Source: Roseiarcus sp963807735
GTDB lineage: Bacteria; Pseudomonadota; Alphaproteobacteria; Rhizobiales; Beijerinckiaceae
Reading direction: 5' to 3'
Length of the DNA: 64,000 nt
NCBI GenBank assembly: GCA_963807735.1
Contig: CAWEDI010000026.1
Location: 155,213-219,212, forward strand
Below the pieces are notes generated by a model. It searched no databases and had not been told where the DNA came from. It saw nothing but the letters and a program-made list of their open reading frames with translations. Shown one piece after another: positions 1-7,924 of this stretch (position 1 is its first letter; the number at the start of each line of letters is the position of its first letter). The translations under genes were made by a program, and so were the position numbers.

Positions 1-865
1 GGAAATCAAGGATGCGCTTGCCGAACGCCTGACGCTCCTTGACGTAGTCGATCGTCAGTTGCAGCGCGCGCTCGATCACCGCCATGCCGCCGACGGCGAT
101 GTTGAGCCGCTCCTGCGGCAGTTGCTGCATCAGTTGGACGAAGCCCTGGCCCTCGTCGGTCCCGATCAGATTCGACGTCGGCACGCGCGCTTCGTTGAAG
201 AACAGCTCCGATGTGTCCTGCGCATCGAGCCCGACCTTGTCGAGTTTCCGACCGCGCGCAAACCCCTCGGTCTCCTCGGTCTCGACGACGATCAGCGAAG
301 TGCCTTTGGCGCCGGCGCTGGGGTCGGTCTTGGCGACGACGATGACGAGGTTGGCCGTCTGCCCGTTGGTGATGAAGGTCTTCTGACCGTTTAGCACGTA
401 TTGATTGCCGCTGCGCTTGGCGCTGGTGCGCACGCCCTGCAAATCCGAGCCGGCGCCTGGCTCGCTCATCGCGATCGCGCCGACGAGATCGCCGGTCGCC
501 ATCCGCGGCAGCCAACGCTGCTTCTGCTCCTCCGAGCCGTAGTGCAGGATGTAGGGTGCGACGATCGCGTTGTGCAACGAGGCGCCGAACCCGTCGACGC
601 CTTTGCGCGCGAGCTGCTCCATGAACACGACTTCGTGGCGATAGTCGCCGCCGGCCCCGCCGTAGGCCTCGGGCATCGAGAGACACAGCAGTCCCGCCGC
701 GCCGGCCTCGCGCCACATCTCGCGCTCGACGATCTTGTCGCGGCGCCAGTTGGCGACGCGCTCCTCCGGCGCGTGACTATCGAAGAACTTGCCGACGGAG
801 TCCTGGAACAGGACGATCTCCTCCTCGCGGAGGTAATCGGGACGGTCGAATGCGATCACGGACAT
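1..865 (-). CDS. Acyl-CoA dehydrogenase, C-terminus cut by window edge
   Basis: FAD-dependent flavoenzyme that desaturates an acyl-CoA at the alpha-beta position, in fatty acid, branched-chain amino acid or other acyl-CoA catabolism. The reverse strand reads without a stop from the ATG to base 1 (288 codons). It begins MSVIAFDRPDYLREEEIVLF and contains the family signatures GAIAMSEPGAGSDLQG and NGQKTFITNGQ of the mid beta-domain that holds the flavin and substrate. The C-terminal helical domain with the catalytic Glu lies outside the window. A strong ribosome binding site (AAGGAGGAA) sits 8-9 bases upstream, in the 38-base gap after the FUSC gene on the same strand, so the two are probably co-transcribed. 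Substrate specificity cannot be told. Confidence 0.93.
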   Translation of the reverse strand, partial: MSVIAFDRPDYLREEEIVLFQDSVGKFFDSHAPEERVANWRRDKIVEREMWREAGAAGLLCLSMPEAYGGAGGDYRHEVVFMEQLARKGVDGFGASLHNAIVAPYILHYGSEEQKQRWLPRMATGDLVGAIAMSEPGAGSDLQGVRTSAKRSGNQYVLNGQKTFITNGQTANLVIVVAKTDPSAGAKGTSLIVVETEETEGFARGRKLDKVGLDAQDTSELFFNEARVPTSNLIGTDEGQGFVQLMQQLPQERLNIAVGGMAVIERALQLTIDYVKERQAFGKRILDF

Positions 866-903
866 GGGGCGAGTTCCTCCTTGGCCGCCTTCATGCGGCG
901 CCG

Positions 904-2964
904 TCAGGCTTCGTGCAAATCGGCCTCGCGCTGCGCCGCCTTCTCATAGACGTCGGCCGCGGCGACGAAATCGGAAAGCCTCGCGGCGAGCCGCGACTCG
1001 GACGTCACGCTCGCGCCGGATAGCGTGGCGATCGCCAACCGTCGTTCGGCCTCCAATCGCTCGGCCGGGCTGTCCGCGTCGGATTCGAGCGCGTCGAGCC
1101 GCGCGGCGGAAATGTGCGCGGCGGCGACGCTGGCGGCGACCACCATCGCGCTCATCTCATCGAGCCCGCGCCGCGCCGCGCGCGGCTCGCCGCCCATGCG
1201 CGCCGCCGAATCCGAAAGCGCCGCCAGACCCTCCATGAAATCCCGGCGGGCGAGGCGATAATCCTGGTCCGGCGCGTTGAGGCGCAACGCCACGTCGGCG
1301 AAGGCGGCGGCGCGCTCCTTGAGCCGCCGGGCGGTCTTCGGCGCCTCGGAAATCTCCCAGTTCGGCAGGACATAGCTGAACAGATGGGCGATCGCCGCGC
1401 CGATCAGCGTATCGGTCAGGCGCGCCAGCATCGGCGAGGGAAAGTCGGGCTCGGCGAGATGCAGCGACACCAGCGCCATCATCGACGCGCCGACCGAGGC
1501 GACGCGATAGTTGAGGCGGGCGAAGCCATGCGCCGTGGCGAGCGCCCCGGCCTGCACGAGCAGCAGCGCCCAGGCCGGCATGTAAGCGACGGCGGCGGAG
1601 GCGATGATGCAGCCGACCAGCGTGCCGATTACCCGGTCGTCGCGGCGCTGCCGGGTGAGCCCATATCCCGCGCGCGAAATGACGGCGATCGTCAGCAGCA
1701 CCCAGTTGCCGTGACGCTCGCCGCCGAGTTCGACAGCGGCGACGCCGCCGGCCATCATCGCCAGCGACAGTCGCGCCGCGTAGCGGAACACCGGCGAGGC
1801 CGGCGTCAGGTGCGCCCTCAGCAGCCGCGGATGGAACGAGCGGGTCGGCCGGAAGGCCGAGAGCTTGACCGCGCCGATGGCGGCCTTCGCCGCGTCGTCG
1901 TTGCGCAGCGCCTCCTCCAGACGATGGATCGCGCTGCGCGAGACGTCGAAGCGCGCCAGCGTGCGGCCGATCGCGGCGCGAACGTCCGCCGGCGTGTCCT
2001 CGTCGGCGATGAGCCGAAAGCCCTCGCGGCGCACCGCATCGCGGGCGAGCTGGTGGTCTTCGGGCAAAGCGGGGTTGCGGCGGGCGACAAGGTCGAGACT
2101 GAGATGCTGGATGTCGAGCGCGGTGGCGCGGACCAACACGCCGACGCGGCGCATCCATTCGCCCGCCGCAGGCAACCTGCGCAGGTCGGGCAGATCACAT
2201 TGCGCGGCGACCAGGGCGTCGAGCGTATCGAGCATCAGGCCGATCGAGGCGGCGAGCCGCACCCGCTCCGGCGTCGCGCGCGGCTTCTCAAGCAGCAGCG
2301 CGCGCGCGGCCTGGATCTGCTCGGAGAACGCCGCCTGTTGTCGGATGACGCGGCCGTAAACTTCGGCGAGATCGGCGTGCGTGTCGGCGAGACGGGCGTA
2401 GGCGAACAGATAGCGCGCGAGTTCGCGCAACGATTCGCTTGTCATCATGCGCCGGTCGCTGGCGGCGATCAGGCGCGAGATGCAGAGCGAAATCGCGATA
2501 TAGGCCGCGCCGCCGAGCGTCATGCGGGCGAGGATCAACCCGATGCCGGCGAGGTTGGTCGGCGGCAGGCCGAGCGCCAGCACCATTGCGATCAGCATTT
2601 GCATGCTGGTGGTGAGCGCCCAACGGCCAAAGCCGCTCACCAGTCCCGAAGCAAAGGCGACGACGCCGATCGCCGCGATTTCCAGCGCCAGCGAGCGTTG
2701 GGCGACAAGGGCGAGCCCGGTCGAGGCGAGCGCGAGCACGAAGCCGACGCTCATGCTCGTGGCTTTGTCGCGCACGGAGGCGGGAAAATCGCCGATGCTG
2801 GCGGCGATTGCTCCGAGCGTAACCGCGAAGCCGCCGGCAAAGCCAAGCGTCACGGTGGCGACCACCGCCACCGCCATCACGCCGGCGGCGACGCCGAGGC
2901 CGTTGGCGACGTGCTGGCCGACAAAAAGCTTGAGCAGAGTCGGGGATCGGGTCCAGCGGTTCAT
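904..2964 (-). CDS. FUSC-family inner membrane transporter
   Basis: 686-residue protein with the two-block layout of fusaric-acid-resistance/aromatic-acid-exporter (FUSC, YccS-like) proteins. A first cluster of hydrophobic helices covers about residues 15-165, a long soluble helical region about 170-385, and a second membrane cluster about 395-540 (contains GNWVLLTIAVISRAGYGLT), followed by a cytoplasmic tail. The repeated GNWVLLT...R..R..GT-type segment is the usual FUSC core. Family members are proposed to export aromatic or other toxic organic acids, sometimes with a membrane-fusion partner; no such partner is adjacent. The acyl-CoA dehydrogenase gene follows after 38 bases. Function is inferred from family only; the substrate is unknown. 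Confidence 0.82.
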   Translation of the reverse strand: MNRWTRSPTLLKLFVGQHVANGLGVAAGVMAVAVVATVTLGFAGGFAVTLGAIAASIGDFPASVRDKATSMSVGFVLALASTGLALVAQRSLALEIAAIGVVAFASGLVSGFGRWALTTSMQMLIAMVLALGLPPTNLAGIGLILARMTLGGAAYIAISLCISRLIAASDRRMMTSESLRELARYLFAYARLADTHADLAEVYGRVIRQQAAFSEQIQAARALLLEKPRATPERVRLAASIGLMLDTLDALVAAQCDLPDLRRLPAAGEWMRRVGVLVRATALDIQHLSLDLVARRNPALPEDHQLARDAVRREGFRLIADEDTPADVRAAIGRTLARFDVSRSAIHRLEEALRNDDAAKAAIGAVKLSAFRPTRSFHPRLLRAHLTPASPVFRYAARLSLAMMAGGVAAVELGGERHGNWVLLTIAVISRAGYGLTRQRRDDRVIGTLVGCIIASAAVAYMPAWALLLVQAGALATAHGFARLNYRVASVGASMMALVSLHLAEPDFPSPMLARLTDTLIGAAIAHLFSYVLPNWEISEAPKTARRLKERAAAFADVALRLNAPDQDYRLARRDFMEGLAALSDSAARMGGEPRAARRGLDEMSAMVVAASVAAAHISAARLDALESDADSPAERLEAERRLAIATLSGASVTSESRLAARLSDFVAAADVYEKAAQREADLHEA

Positions 2965-3050
2965 GCGGCCGGTCTAGCGCGACAAGGGCGCCGGTCAAGA
3001 CTTGCGGGCGCGTCGGATCGGTCTTACGCCGGGATCACAGGGAGGTGCAA

Positions 3051-4223
3051 ATGGCGATCGGCGGACTTTCGGATTCCATTTCGGGCGGCCGCGTCCGGCT
3101 CGGCATGGTCGGCGGCGGCGAGGGCGCGTTCATCGGCGCGGTGCATCGCCTCGCCGCGCGGATGGACGGCCATTACGACCTCGTCGCCGGCGCGTTGTCC
3201 TCGACGCCCGACAAGGCGAAGCGCTCCGGCGCCGCGCTCGGGCTTTCGCCCGACCGGGTCTACGACGACTTCTCCGCAATGGCGAAGGCGGAGGCCGCGC
3301 GCCCCGACGGGATCGAGGCGGTGGCGATCGTCACCCCCAATCACGTTCACGCCGGGCCGACGATCGCCTTTCTCGACGCGGGGCTGCACGTGATCTGCGA
3401 CAAGCCGCTGGCGCTTTCGCTCGAGGAGGCGAAGACGATGCAGGCGGCGGTTGCGCGCTCCGGCCGCATCTTCGCGCTGACCCACAATTACACCGGCTAT
3501 CCGCTGGTCAGACGCGCGCGCGAAATGGTGAAGGCCGGCGAGCTCGGCGAGATCCGGCTCGTGCAGGTCGAATATCCACAGGACTGGCTGACCGAAGCGC
3601 CGGAGAAGGCAGGCAACAAACAGGCGGAATGGCGCGTCGATCCCGCCCGCTCCGGCGCCGGCGGGGCGCTCGGCGACATCGGCACGCACGCCTACAACCT
3701 CGCCGATTTCATCGTCGGCATCGAAGTCGCCGAGCTCGCGGCCGACCTCTCCTCGTTCGGCGCCGGCCGCAAGCTCGACGACAACGTGCAGATGCTGCTG
3801 CGCTACGCCAATGGCGCGCGCGGCAGTCTGTGGGCGAGCCAGGTGGCGCCGGGCAACGAGAACGGGCTGCGCATCCGTGTCTACGGAACCAAGGCGGGGC
3901 TGACCTGGGTGCAGGCCAACCCCAACGAGATGATGTACGGCGTGCTCGGCGAGCCGGTCCGCATCCTGACGCGCGGCGGGCCGGGATCGGGGCCGGCGGA
4001 CGCCCGCGTCACCCGCGTCCCGCCGGGCCATCCCGAGGGTTATCTGGAGGGCTTCGCCAACATCTACACCGACGTCGCGTTGGCGATCAAAGCGGCGCGG
4101 ACCGGCGCGCCAACGCCGGAGGGCGTGCTGTTTCCGACGATTGACGACGGCGTGAAGGGCATGGCGTTCATCGAGGCGGCGGTGAAGTCGTCAAAGGCGA
4201 ACGGGGCCTGGACGAAGCTTTGA
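3051..4223 (+). CDS. Gfo/Idh/MocA-family oxidoreductase
   Basis: 390-residue NAD(P)-dependent dehydrogenase of the glucose-fructose/inositol dehydrogenase family, acting on sugars or cyclitols. The N-terminal Rossmann domain shows RLGMVGGGEGAFIGAVH, and the family motif CDKPLALSLEEA (EKP-type, with the Lys contacting cofactor and substrate) lies near residue 120. A GDIGTHAYNL segment carries the conserved Asp and His. The ATG was chosen because GGAGG lies 5 bases upstream; an in-frame GTG six bases earlier overlaps that site. First gene of a run of four same-strand genes whose ends and starts overlap, so it may be co-transcribed with the Lgt-like and radical SAM genes. The substrate is unknown and a link to lipid chemistry is not shown. 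Confidence 0.88.
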   Translation: MAIGGLSDSISGGRVRLGMVGGGEGAFIGAVHRLAARMDGHYDLVAGALSSTPDKAKRSGAALGLSPDRVYDDFSAMAKAEAARPDGIEAVAIVTPNHVHAGPTIAFLDAGLHVICDKPLALSLEEAKTMQAAVARSGRIFALTHNYTGYPLVRRAREMVKAGELGEIRLVQVEYPQDWLTEAPEKAGNKQAEWRVDPARSGAGGALGDIGTHAYNLADFIVGIEVAELAADLSSFGAGRKLDDNVQMLLRYANGARGSLWASQVAPGNENGLRIRVYGTKAGLTWVQANPNEMMYGVLGEPVRILTRGGPGSGPADARVTRVPPGHPEGYLEGFANIYTDVALAIKAARTGAPTPEGVLFPTIDDGVKGMAFIEAAVKSSKANGAWTKL

Positions 4224-4465
4224 GGTTCTTTGGAAAAGCGGTCTTATTTCTGATCGGGCTCGTCCTGCTGTTGCCGGGCGCCTGCTCCTTGGGCTTCCTG
4301 GCTTTGGGCGTGCCGCTTCTCCCTTCCGTCTTTAAGACTCCGCTGAGCGCGGACGTCGTCACCATATACGGCTTCTATCTCGGAATCTGGGGCAGCGGCC
4401 TGGTGTTGGGGGCGCTCGGCGTCTGGTTGATCGTCCGGACTGTGCGGTCCTCGAATGGACGCTGA
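4220..4465 (+). CDS. Small two-helix membrane protein
   Basis: 81-residue hydrophobic protein with two predicted membrane helices: about residues 5-33 (VLFLIGLVLLLPGACSLGFL) and 48-73 (IYGFYLGIWGSGLVLGALGV). It ends in a short basic tail. The likely start is a TTG that overlaps the preceding stop codon (TTGA), and its own stop overlaps the next gene by 11 bases, so translation is probably coupled. I do not recognise the family. Position between an oxidoreductase and an Lgt-like membrane enzyme suggests a membrane-associated accessory role, which is inference only. The weak start signal makes the exact N-terminus uncertain. Confidence 0.6.
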   Translation: MRFFGKAVLFLIGLVLLLPGACSLGFLALGVPLLPSVFKTPLSADVVTIYGFYLGIWGSGLVLGALGVWLIVRTVRSSNGR

Positions 4466-5261
4466 GCATCTCGCCATCCACACCGCGTTCGATGCGCTGG
4501 CCTGGGCCAGCGCGGCGGGTCTCGGCTACGCGCTGACGAGGATCGCCCGCATTGAGTTTCCCGTCGCTTCGGCGCAGCGCCCGAGCTATTACGCCGTGCT
4601 GGCCGCAACCTCCGGCCTCGGCGCCTATCTCTTCGGCACGCTCAACATGATCGCCTGCGGGCGCCCGGAACTCGCGCGCTCCATCGAGGGCGCGATTTTC
4701 GGCGCCGTGTTCGGCGTCGAAGTCTACAAGCGCTTCGCCGGCCTGACCGCACGCACCGGCGCCCGCTTCGCCGCGCCGCTCGCCATCGGCGTCGTCGTCG
4801 GCCGCTTCGGCTGCTTCTTCTCCGGCATCGACGATTTCACCTATGGGACGCCAACCAACCTGCCGTGGGCGCATGATTTTGGCGACGGCGTGCCGCGCCA
4901 TCCCGCGCCGCTCTACGAGAGCGCGGCGATGGCGCTGTTCCTCGCCTTCTATTTGATCGCCGTGCTTCGCGATTCCCGCTGGACGATCGCCAACGGCTTC
5001 TATCTCGCCGTCGGATGGTACGCCGCGCAGCGATTTCTCTGGGAGTTCGTCAAGCCCTATGCCCCGGTGTTCGGCCCCTTGACGATCTTCCAAATCCTCT
5101 CGATCCTGCTTTTCATTTACGCGCTCGCCATGCTGGCGACGTCAGGAGGCGGCCGCCATGAACGCGCCCTTGCGAAAAGTCCGCCCTTACCTCTTCTACG
5201 GACAGACGACCTCGATGTGCCCGCAATGCCTGGCGCTAGTCCCCGCGAAAATCTGTATTGA
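4455..5261 (+). CDS. Divergent Lgt-like (prolipoprotein diacylglyceryl transferase family) membrane protein
   Basis: 268 residues, with several membrane helices. It has the family landmarks of phosphatidylglycerol:prolipoprotein diacylglyceryl transferase: GRFGCFFSG at residues 116-124 and RHPAPLYE at 148-155, in the correct order and spacing. It departs from true Lgt: the canonical GRxGNFxNGE motif has Cys and Ser where the two Asn residues should be, and the Glu is missing. This suggests a paralogue with a changed acceptor or reaction rather than the essential Lgt. It sits directly before a radical SAM gene and overlaps it by 104 bases, an unusually long overlap. The C-terminal 34 residues (after TSGGG) may therefore be non-conserved read-through. 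Role in modifying a lipid or lipid-linked substrate is inferred. Confidence 0.72.
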   Translation: MDAEHLAIHTAFDALAWASAAGLGYALTRIARIEFPVASAQRPSYYAVLAATSGLGAYLFGTLNMIACGRPELARSIEGAIFGAVFGVEVYKRFAGLTARTGARFAAPLAIGVVVGRFGCFFSGIDDFTYGTPTNLPWAHDFGDGVPRHPAPLYESAAMALFLAFYLIAVLRDSRWTIANGFYLAVGWYAAQRFLWEFVKPYAPVFGPLTIFQILSILLFIYALAMLATSGGGRHERALAKSPPLPLLRTDDLDVPAMPGASPRENLY

Positions 5262-6561
5262 AGGCGACGACGTCTTCTACGAGAAGCGATGTCGCACGCA
5301 CGGCGTCTCCAAGACGCGCATCTCGTCGGACGCCAACTATTACCGCTGGCAGCGCGATTTCCTCAAACCCGGGGACCGGCCGCTGAAGGTTCAAACAAGA
5401 ACCGAACTCGGATGCCCCTATGATTGCGGGCTCTGCCCCGATCACGAGCAGCATTCGTGTCTGGCGATCGTCGAAATCAACGACGTTTGCGATTTGACCT
5501 GCCCCGTCTGCTTCGCCGATTCCTCGCCGAAGCGCACGAGGAACCTGCCGCTATCAACCATCGAAGGCATGTTCGACGCGCTGGTCGCGAGCGAGGGCGA
5601 ACCTGATCTCGTGCAAATATCCGGCGGCGAGCCGACGCTCCATCCGCAGATTCTCGATGTGTTGCGGCTCGCCAAATCCAAGCCAATCCGTCACGTGATG
5701 CTGAACACCAACGGCGTGCGCATCGCGCAGGACCCCGATTTCGTCGCCGCGCTCGCCGAGATGCGGACCGGGCTCGAAGTCTATCTGCAATTCGATTCGC
5801 TGAACTCTGAAGCGCTGAAGGCAATTCGCGGCGCCGATCTCACGCGCATCCGCCGGCAGGCGCTGGAGGCGCTGGAGCGACACAATATCTCGACAACCCT
5901 GGTCTGTGTCGTCAAGAAGGGCGTCAACGACGCGGAGATGGGCGCGATCATCCAGCACGCGCTGCAATGGCGTTGCGTGCGAGGCGTCAATTTCCAACCG
6001 ATCCAGGACACCGGCCGCAACGAAAATTACGATGCCGACCGGGACCGCGCGCTGCTCTCCGACATCCGCCGCCGCATCGTCGCCGACAGCGGCGTGTTCG
6101 GCGAGCGCGACATGATCCCGCTGCCCTGCAATCCCGGCGCGATCACCATCGGCTACGGCCTGCGCAACGGCGCCGAGGTGACGCCGGTCACGTCGATCTT
6201 CAGCCACGAGGATTTGCTCGCCGAGGTTCCCAATGCGCTGACCTTCGAAAAATACCCCGAGTTGCAGCGCCGCATCTTCGAGCTGTTCTCGCTATCAACC
6301 GGCCCCGACACCGCCGTCGAGCGCATCGAGGCGTTGCTGTGTTGCCTGCCGAGCGTGCCCGTGCCGCAGGGCTTGACCTACGACAACATTTTCCGCGTGA
6401 CCGTCGTCGAGTTCCTCGACCCGCACAATTTCTGTCTGTCGGCGGTCAAACGCTCCTGCGTGCATTTCGTCGCGCCGGCGGGCCAGATCATCCCATTCGA
6501 CACCTACAATCTACTCTACCGCGACGGCAAGATCGACGCGATCCGCGCCGCGCTTCAATAG
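5158..6561 (+). CDS. Radical SAM protein of the MJ0619/Tes-like (tetraether lipid synthase) type
   Basis: 467-residue radical S-adenosylmethionine enzyme. The cluster motif CDLTCPVC gives Cys111, Cys115 and Cys118 (CxxxCxxC), and ISGGEPTLH is the usual SAM-binding GGEP segment. Ahead of the core lies a Cys-rich region: a CPQC pair (21, 24) with Cys45, and Cys86, Cys90, Cys93 in CPYDCGLCPDH. This N-terminal arrangement is typical of the MJ0619-like family, which includes archaeal Tes that couples lipid acyl/alkyl chains, and of proteins annotated as pterin methyltransferases. A further Cys-rich C-terminal segment (LLCCLPSVP, CLSAVKRSC) could hold an auxiliary cluster. The ATG follows an AGGAGG. 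Co-location with an Lgt-like gene supports a lipid substrate, but that is inference. Confidence 0.85.
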   Translation: MNAPLRKVRPYLFYGQTTSMCPQCLALVPAKICIEGDDVFYEKRCRTHGVSKTRISSDANYYRWQRDFLKPGDRPLKVQTRTELGCPYDCGLCPDHEQHSCLAIVEINDVCDLTCPVCFADSSPKRTRNLPLSTIEGMFDALVASEGEPDLVQISGGEPTLHPQILDVLRLAKSKPIRHVMLNTNGVRIAQDPDFVAALAEMRTGLEVYLQFDSLNSEALKAIRGADLTRIRRQALEALERHNISTTLVCVVKKGVNDAEMGAIIQHALQWRCVRGVNFQPIQDTGRNENYDADRDRALLSDIRRRIVADSGVFGERDMIPLPCNPGAITIGYGLRNGAEVTPVTSIFSHEDLLAEVPNALTFEKYPELQRRIFELFSLSTGPDTAVERIEALLCCLPSVPVPQGLTYDNIFRVTVVEFLDPHNFCLSAVKRSCVHFVAPAGQIIPFDTYNLLYRDGKIDAIRAALQ

Positions 6562-6953
6562 GCGGCGTAGCTCTTCTCCTCGACAAACGCGCTCTCGGAC
6601 AGTTGGTTGATCTCTCTTTTGAGCCGGGCGCGCGCATCGTTGGTGACATAGACGGCGCGGGCGAGCGCAATGAACTCCTCATCAAATGTCCGCGCGCGCT
6701 CCTTGATGCGAATTTCGTCCTCGATCCGCCATAGCTCGGCGTTGACGCATTTGAGCAGTTCGCGCAGCTCGGCGATCTCCGCGCGCGTCAGCAACTCGGA
6801 CGGCGCCGCGGCGAGCAGCGCGTCATACTCACGCCGCACGTTGTTGAGCTTGCCGCGATCGAGAATCTCGGCAAGCTTGATTTCGAGGATCGTCAACTTG
6901 TCGATCCATTCGCCGACCGAGATTTGCGCATTGACCTGCATGGCCACAATCAT
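6555..6953 (-). CDS. DUF6165 family protein
   Basis: 132 residues, almost wholly alpha-helical and charged, opening with VNAQISVGEWIDKLTILEIK, which matches the conserved start of DUF6165 proteins. The middle repeats the pattern of long amphipathic helices (ELRELLKCVNAELWRIEDEI). No catalytic motif, signal peptide or membrane helix is seen. Family members are often near glycan or polysaccharide genes, but the function is unknown. It is convergent with the radical SAM gene and the two stop codons overlap by 7 bases, which leaves no room for a terminator between them. Two ATGs (positions 1 and 5) are possible starts. Confidence 0.75.
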   Translation of the reverse strand: MIVAMQVNAQISVGEWIDKLTILEIKLAEILDRGKLNNVRREYDALLAAAPSELLTRAEIAELRELLKCVNAELWRIEDEIRIKERARTFDEEFIALARAVYVTNDARARLKREINQLSESAFVEEKSYAAY

Positions 6954-7044
6954 GCGGGGCCAAGCTTTCGTCAGACTTGTCTCGACGGTTTATACCAAGT
7001 CCTGATGAACCTAGAGCGCTTACCGAACAAATTGAATCCGCTTC

Positions 7045-7149
7045 GTCATTGCGAGCGAAGCGAAGCAATCCAGCGCGCCGAGATCGCAGGCTAGTCGGTG
7101 AAGCTCGGCTCGGCGGAGACGTGGATGGCTTCGCTTCGCTCGCCATGAC
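7045..7149. repeat. Dispersed palindromic intergenic repeat, family 1 (copy 1)
   Basis: Inverted arms of about 25 bases: left arm GCGAGCGAAGCGAAGCAATC and right arm GGCTTCGCTTCGCTCGCCAT, separated by a loop of about 50 bases. Other copies lie at 12674, 36062 and 56961. It fills part of the 427-base non-coding stretch between the DUF6165 and mog genes. Such elements are known as intergenic mosaic repeats in Hyphomicrobiales genomes. The transcript would form a long hairpin. Confidence 0.85.
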
Positions 7150-7202
7150 AGCGGTTCAACTTGATCGGGACACGCTCTAATCGGTCCGAACGGGGCCGAG
7201 GC

Positions 7203-7335
7203 CGTCTTGGCCGGACTTGTCCCGGCCATCCACGTCGCGCCGTCGCGAAAGGGCGGGAAACGCAACAACTGCGCTCGTCGCAAACTTGTGTCGCCCTGTC
7301 GCGACGTGGATGGCCGCGACAAGCGCGGGCGTGAC
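7203..7335. repeat. Dispersed palindromic intergenic repeat, family 2 (copy 1)
   Basis: Left arm TTGGCCGGACTTGTCCCGGC followed by CATCCACGTCGCG, with the imperfect inverted copy CGCGACGTGGATGGCCGCGA about 65 bases later. A shorter relative (ATGGCCGGGTCCGTCCCGGC) lies at 41131. The rest of this non-coding stretch shows no gene-like reading frame that I can support. Confidence 0.75.
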
Positions 7336-7380
7336 GGTGTTGTGCATTTCTTCAGGCGTCAGGCTTACGAAGTCCTGTTA

Positions 7381-7905
7381 TTACGTCTTCGGCCGGAACG
7401 CCTTGCAGACCTCGGGGTTCGTGTCGATACGATCGCCGCCGATAAGGTCGAGGCAATAGGGAATCGCCGGGAACACTGCGTCCAGACACGTTCGGATCGC
7501 CGAGGGCTTGCCCGGCAGGTTGACGATCAAGCTGCGCCCGCGCAATCCCGCCGTCTGCCGAGAGAGGATCGCGGTCGGCACCTCCAGCAGGCTTTTCGTG
7601 CGCATGAGCTCGCCGAAACCCGACATCATCCGCTCGCAAACGGCCTCCGTCGCCTCCGGCGTCACGTCGCGCGGCGCCGGCCCCGTGCCGCCGGTCGTCA
7701 GGATCAACGAGCAGCGCTCGGCGTCGGCGAGTTCGATCAGCGTCGCCTCGATCGTCGTGCGCTCGTCGGGAATCACCCTACGCACCGGACGCCAAGCGGT
7801 TGCAACAATGGCGGCGAGCGCGGCTTCGATGCCGGGCCCGCCCTTGTCCTCATAAAGGCCGGCCGAAGCGCGGTCGGAGACGGTGACGACGCCGATGGGA
7901 ATCAT
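7381..7905 (-). CDS. mog: Molybdopterin adenylyltransferase
   Basis: 174-residue MogA/MoaB-fold protein that adenylates molybdopterin so that molybdate can be inserted during molybdenum cofactor synthesis, in the cytoplasm. Seen in sequence: N-terminal IGVVTVSDRASAG, the nucleotide and pterin motif LTTGGTGPAPRDVTPEAT, and LIVNLPGKPSAIRTCLDAV near the C-terminus, all characteristic of MogA. Full length for the family. It lies 19 bases after the DUF2278 gene on the same strand, so may be the last gene of that operon; no other Mo-cofactor gene is nearby. Confidence 0.9.
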   Translation of the reverse strand: MIPIGVVTVSDRASAGLYEDKGGPGIEAALAAIVATAWRPVRRVIPDERTTIEATLIELADAERCSLILTTGGTGPAPRDVTPEATEAVCERMMSGFGELMRTKSLLEVPTAILSRQTAGLRGRSLIVNLPGKPSAIRTCLDAVFPAIPYCLDLIGGDRIDTNPEVCKAFRPKT

Positions 7906-7924
7906 GCGATCATCCTAAACCAGC

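Noticed and set aside
1114..3393. Very long forward open frame opposite the FUSC gene
   Set aside because: Rich in Arg, Gly and Ala with no recognisable motif; it is the antisense of a GC-rich membrane protein gene and the start of the Gfo/Idh gene in another frame.
5158..5261. Frameshift at the end of the Lgt-like gene to explain its long overlap with the radical SAM gene
   Set aside because: A +1 insertion like those at 13-15 kb would not bring the TGA at the radical SAM start into frame; a one-base deletion would be needed, so there is no consistent support.
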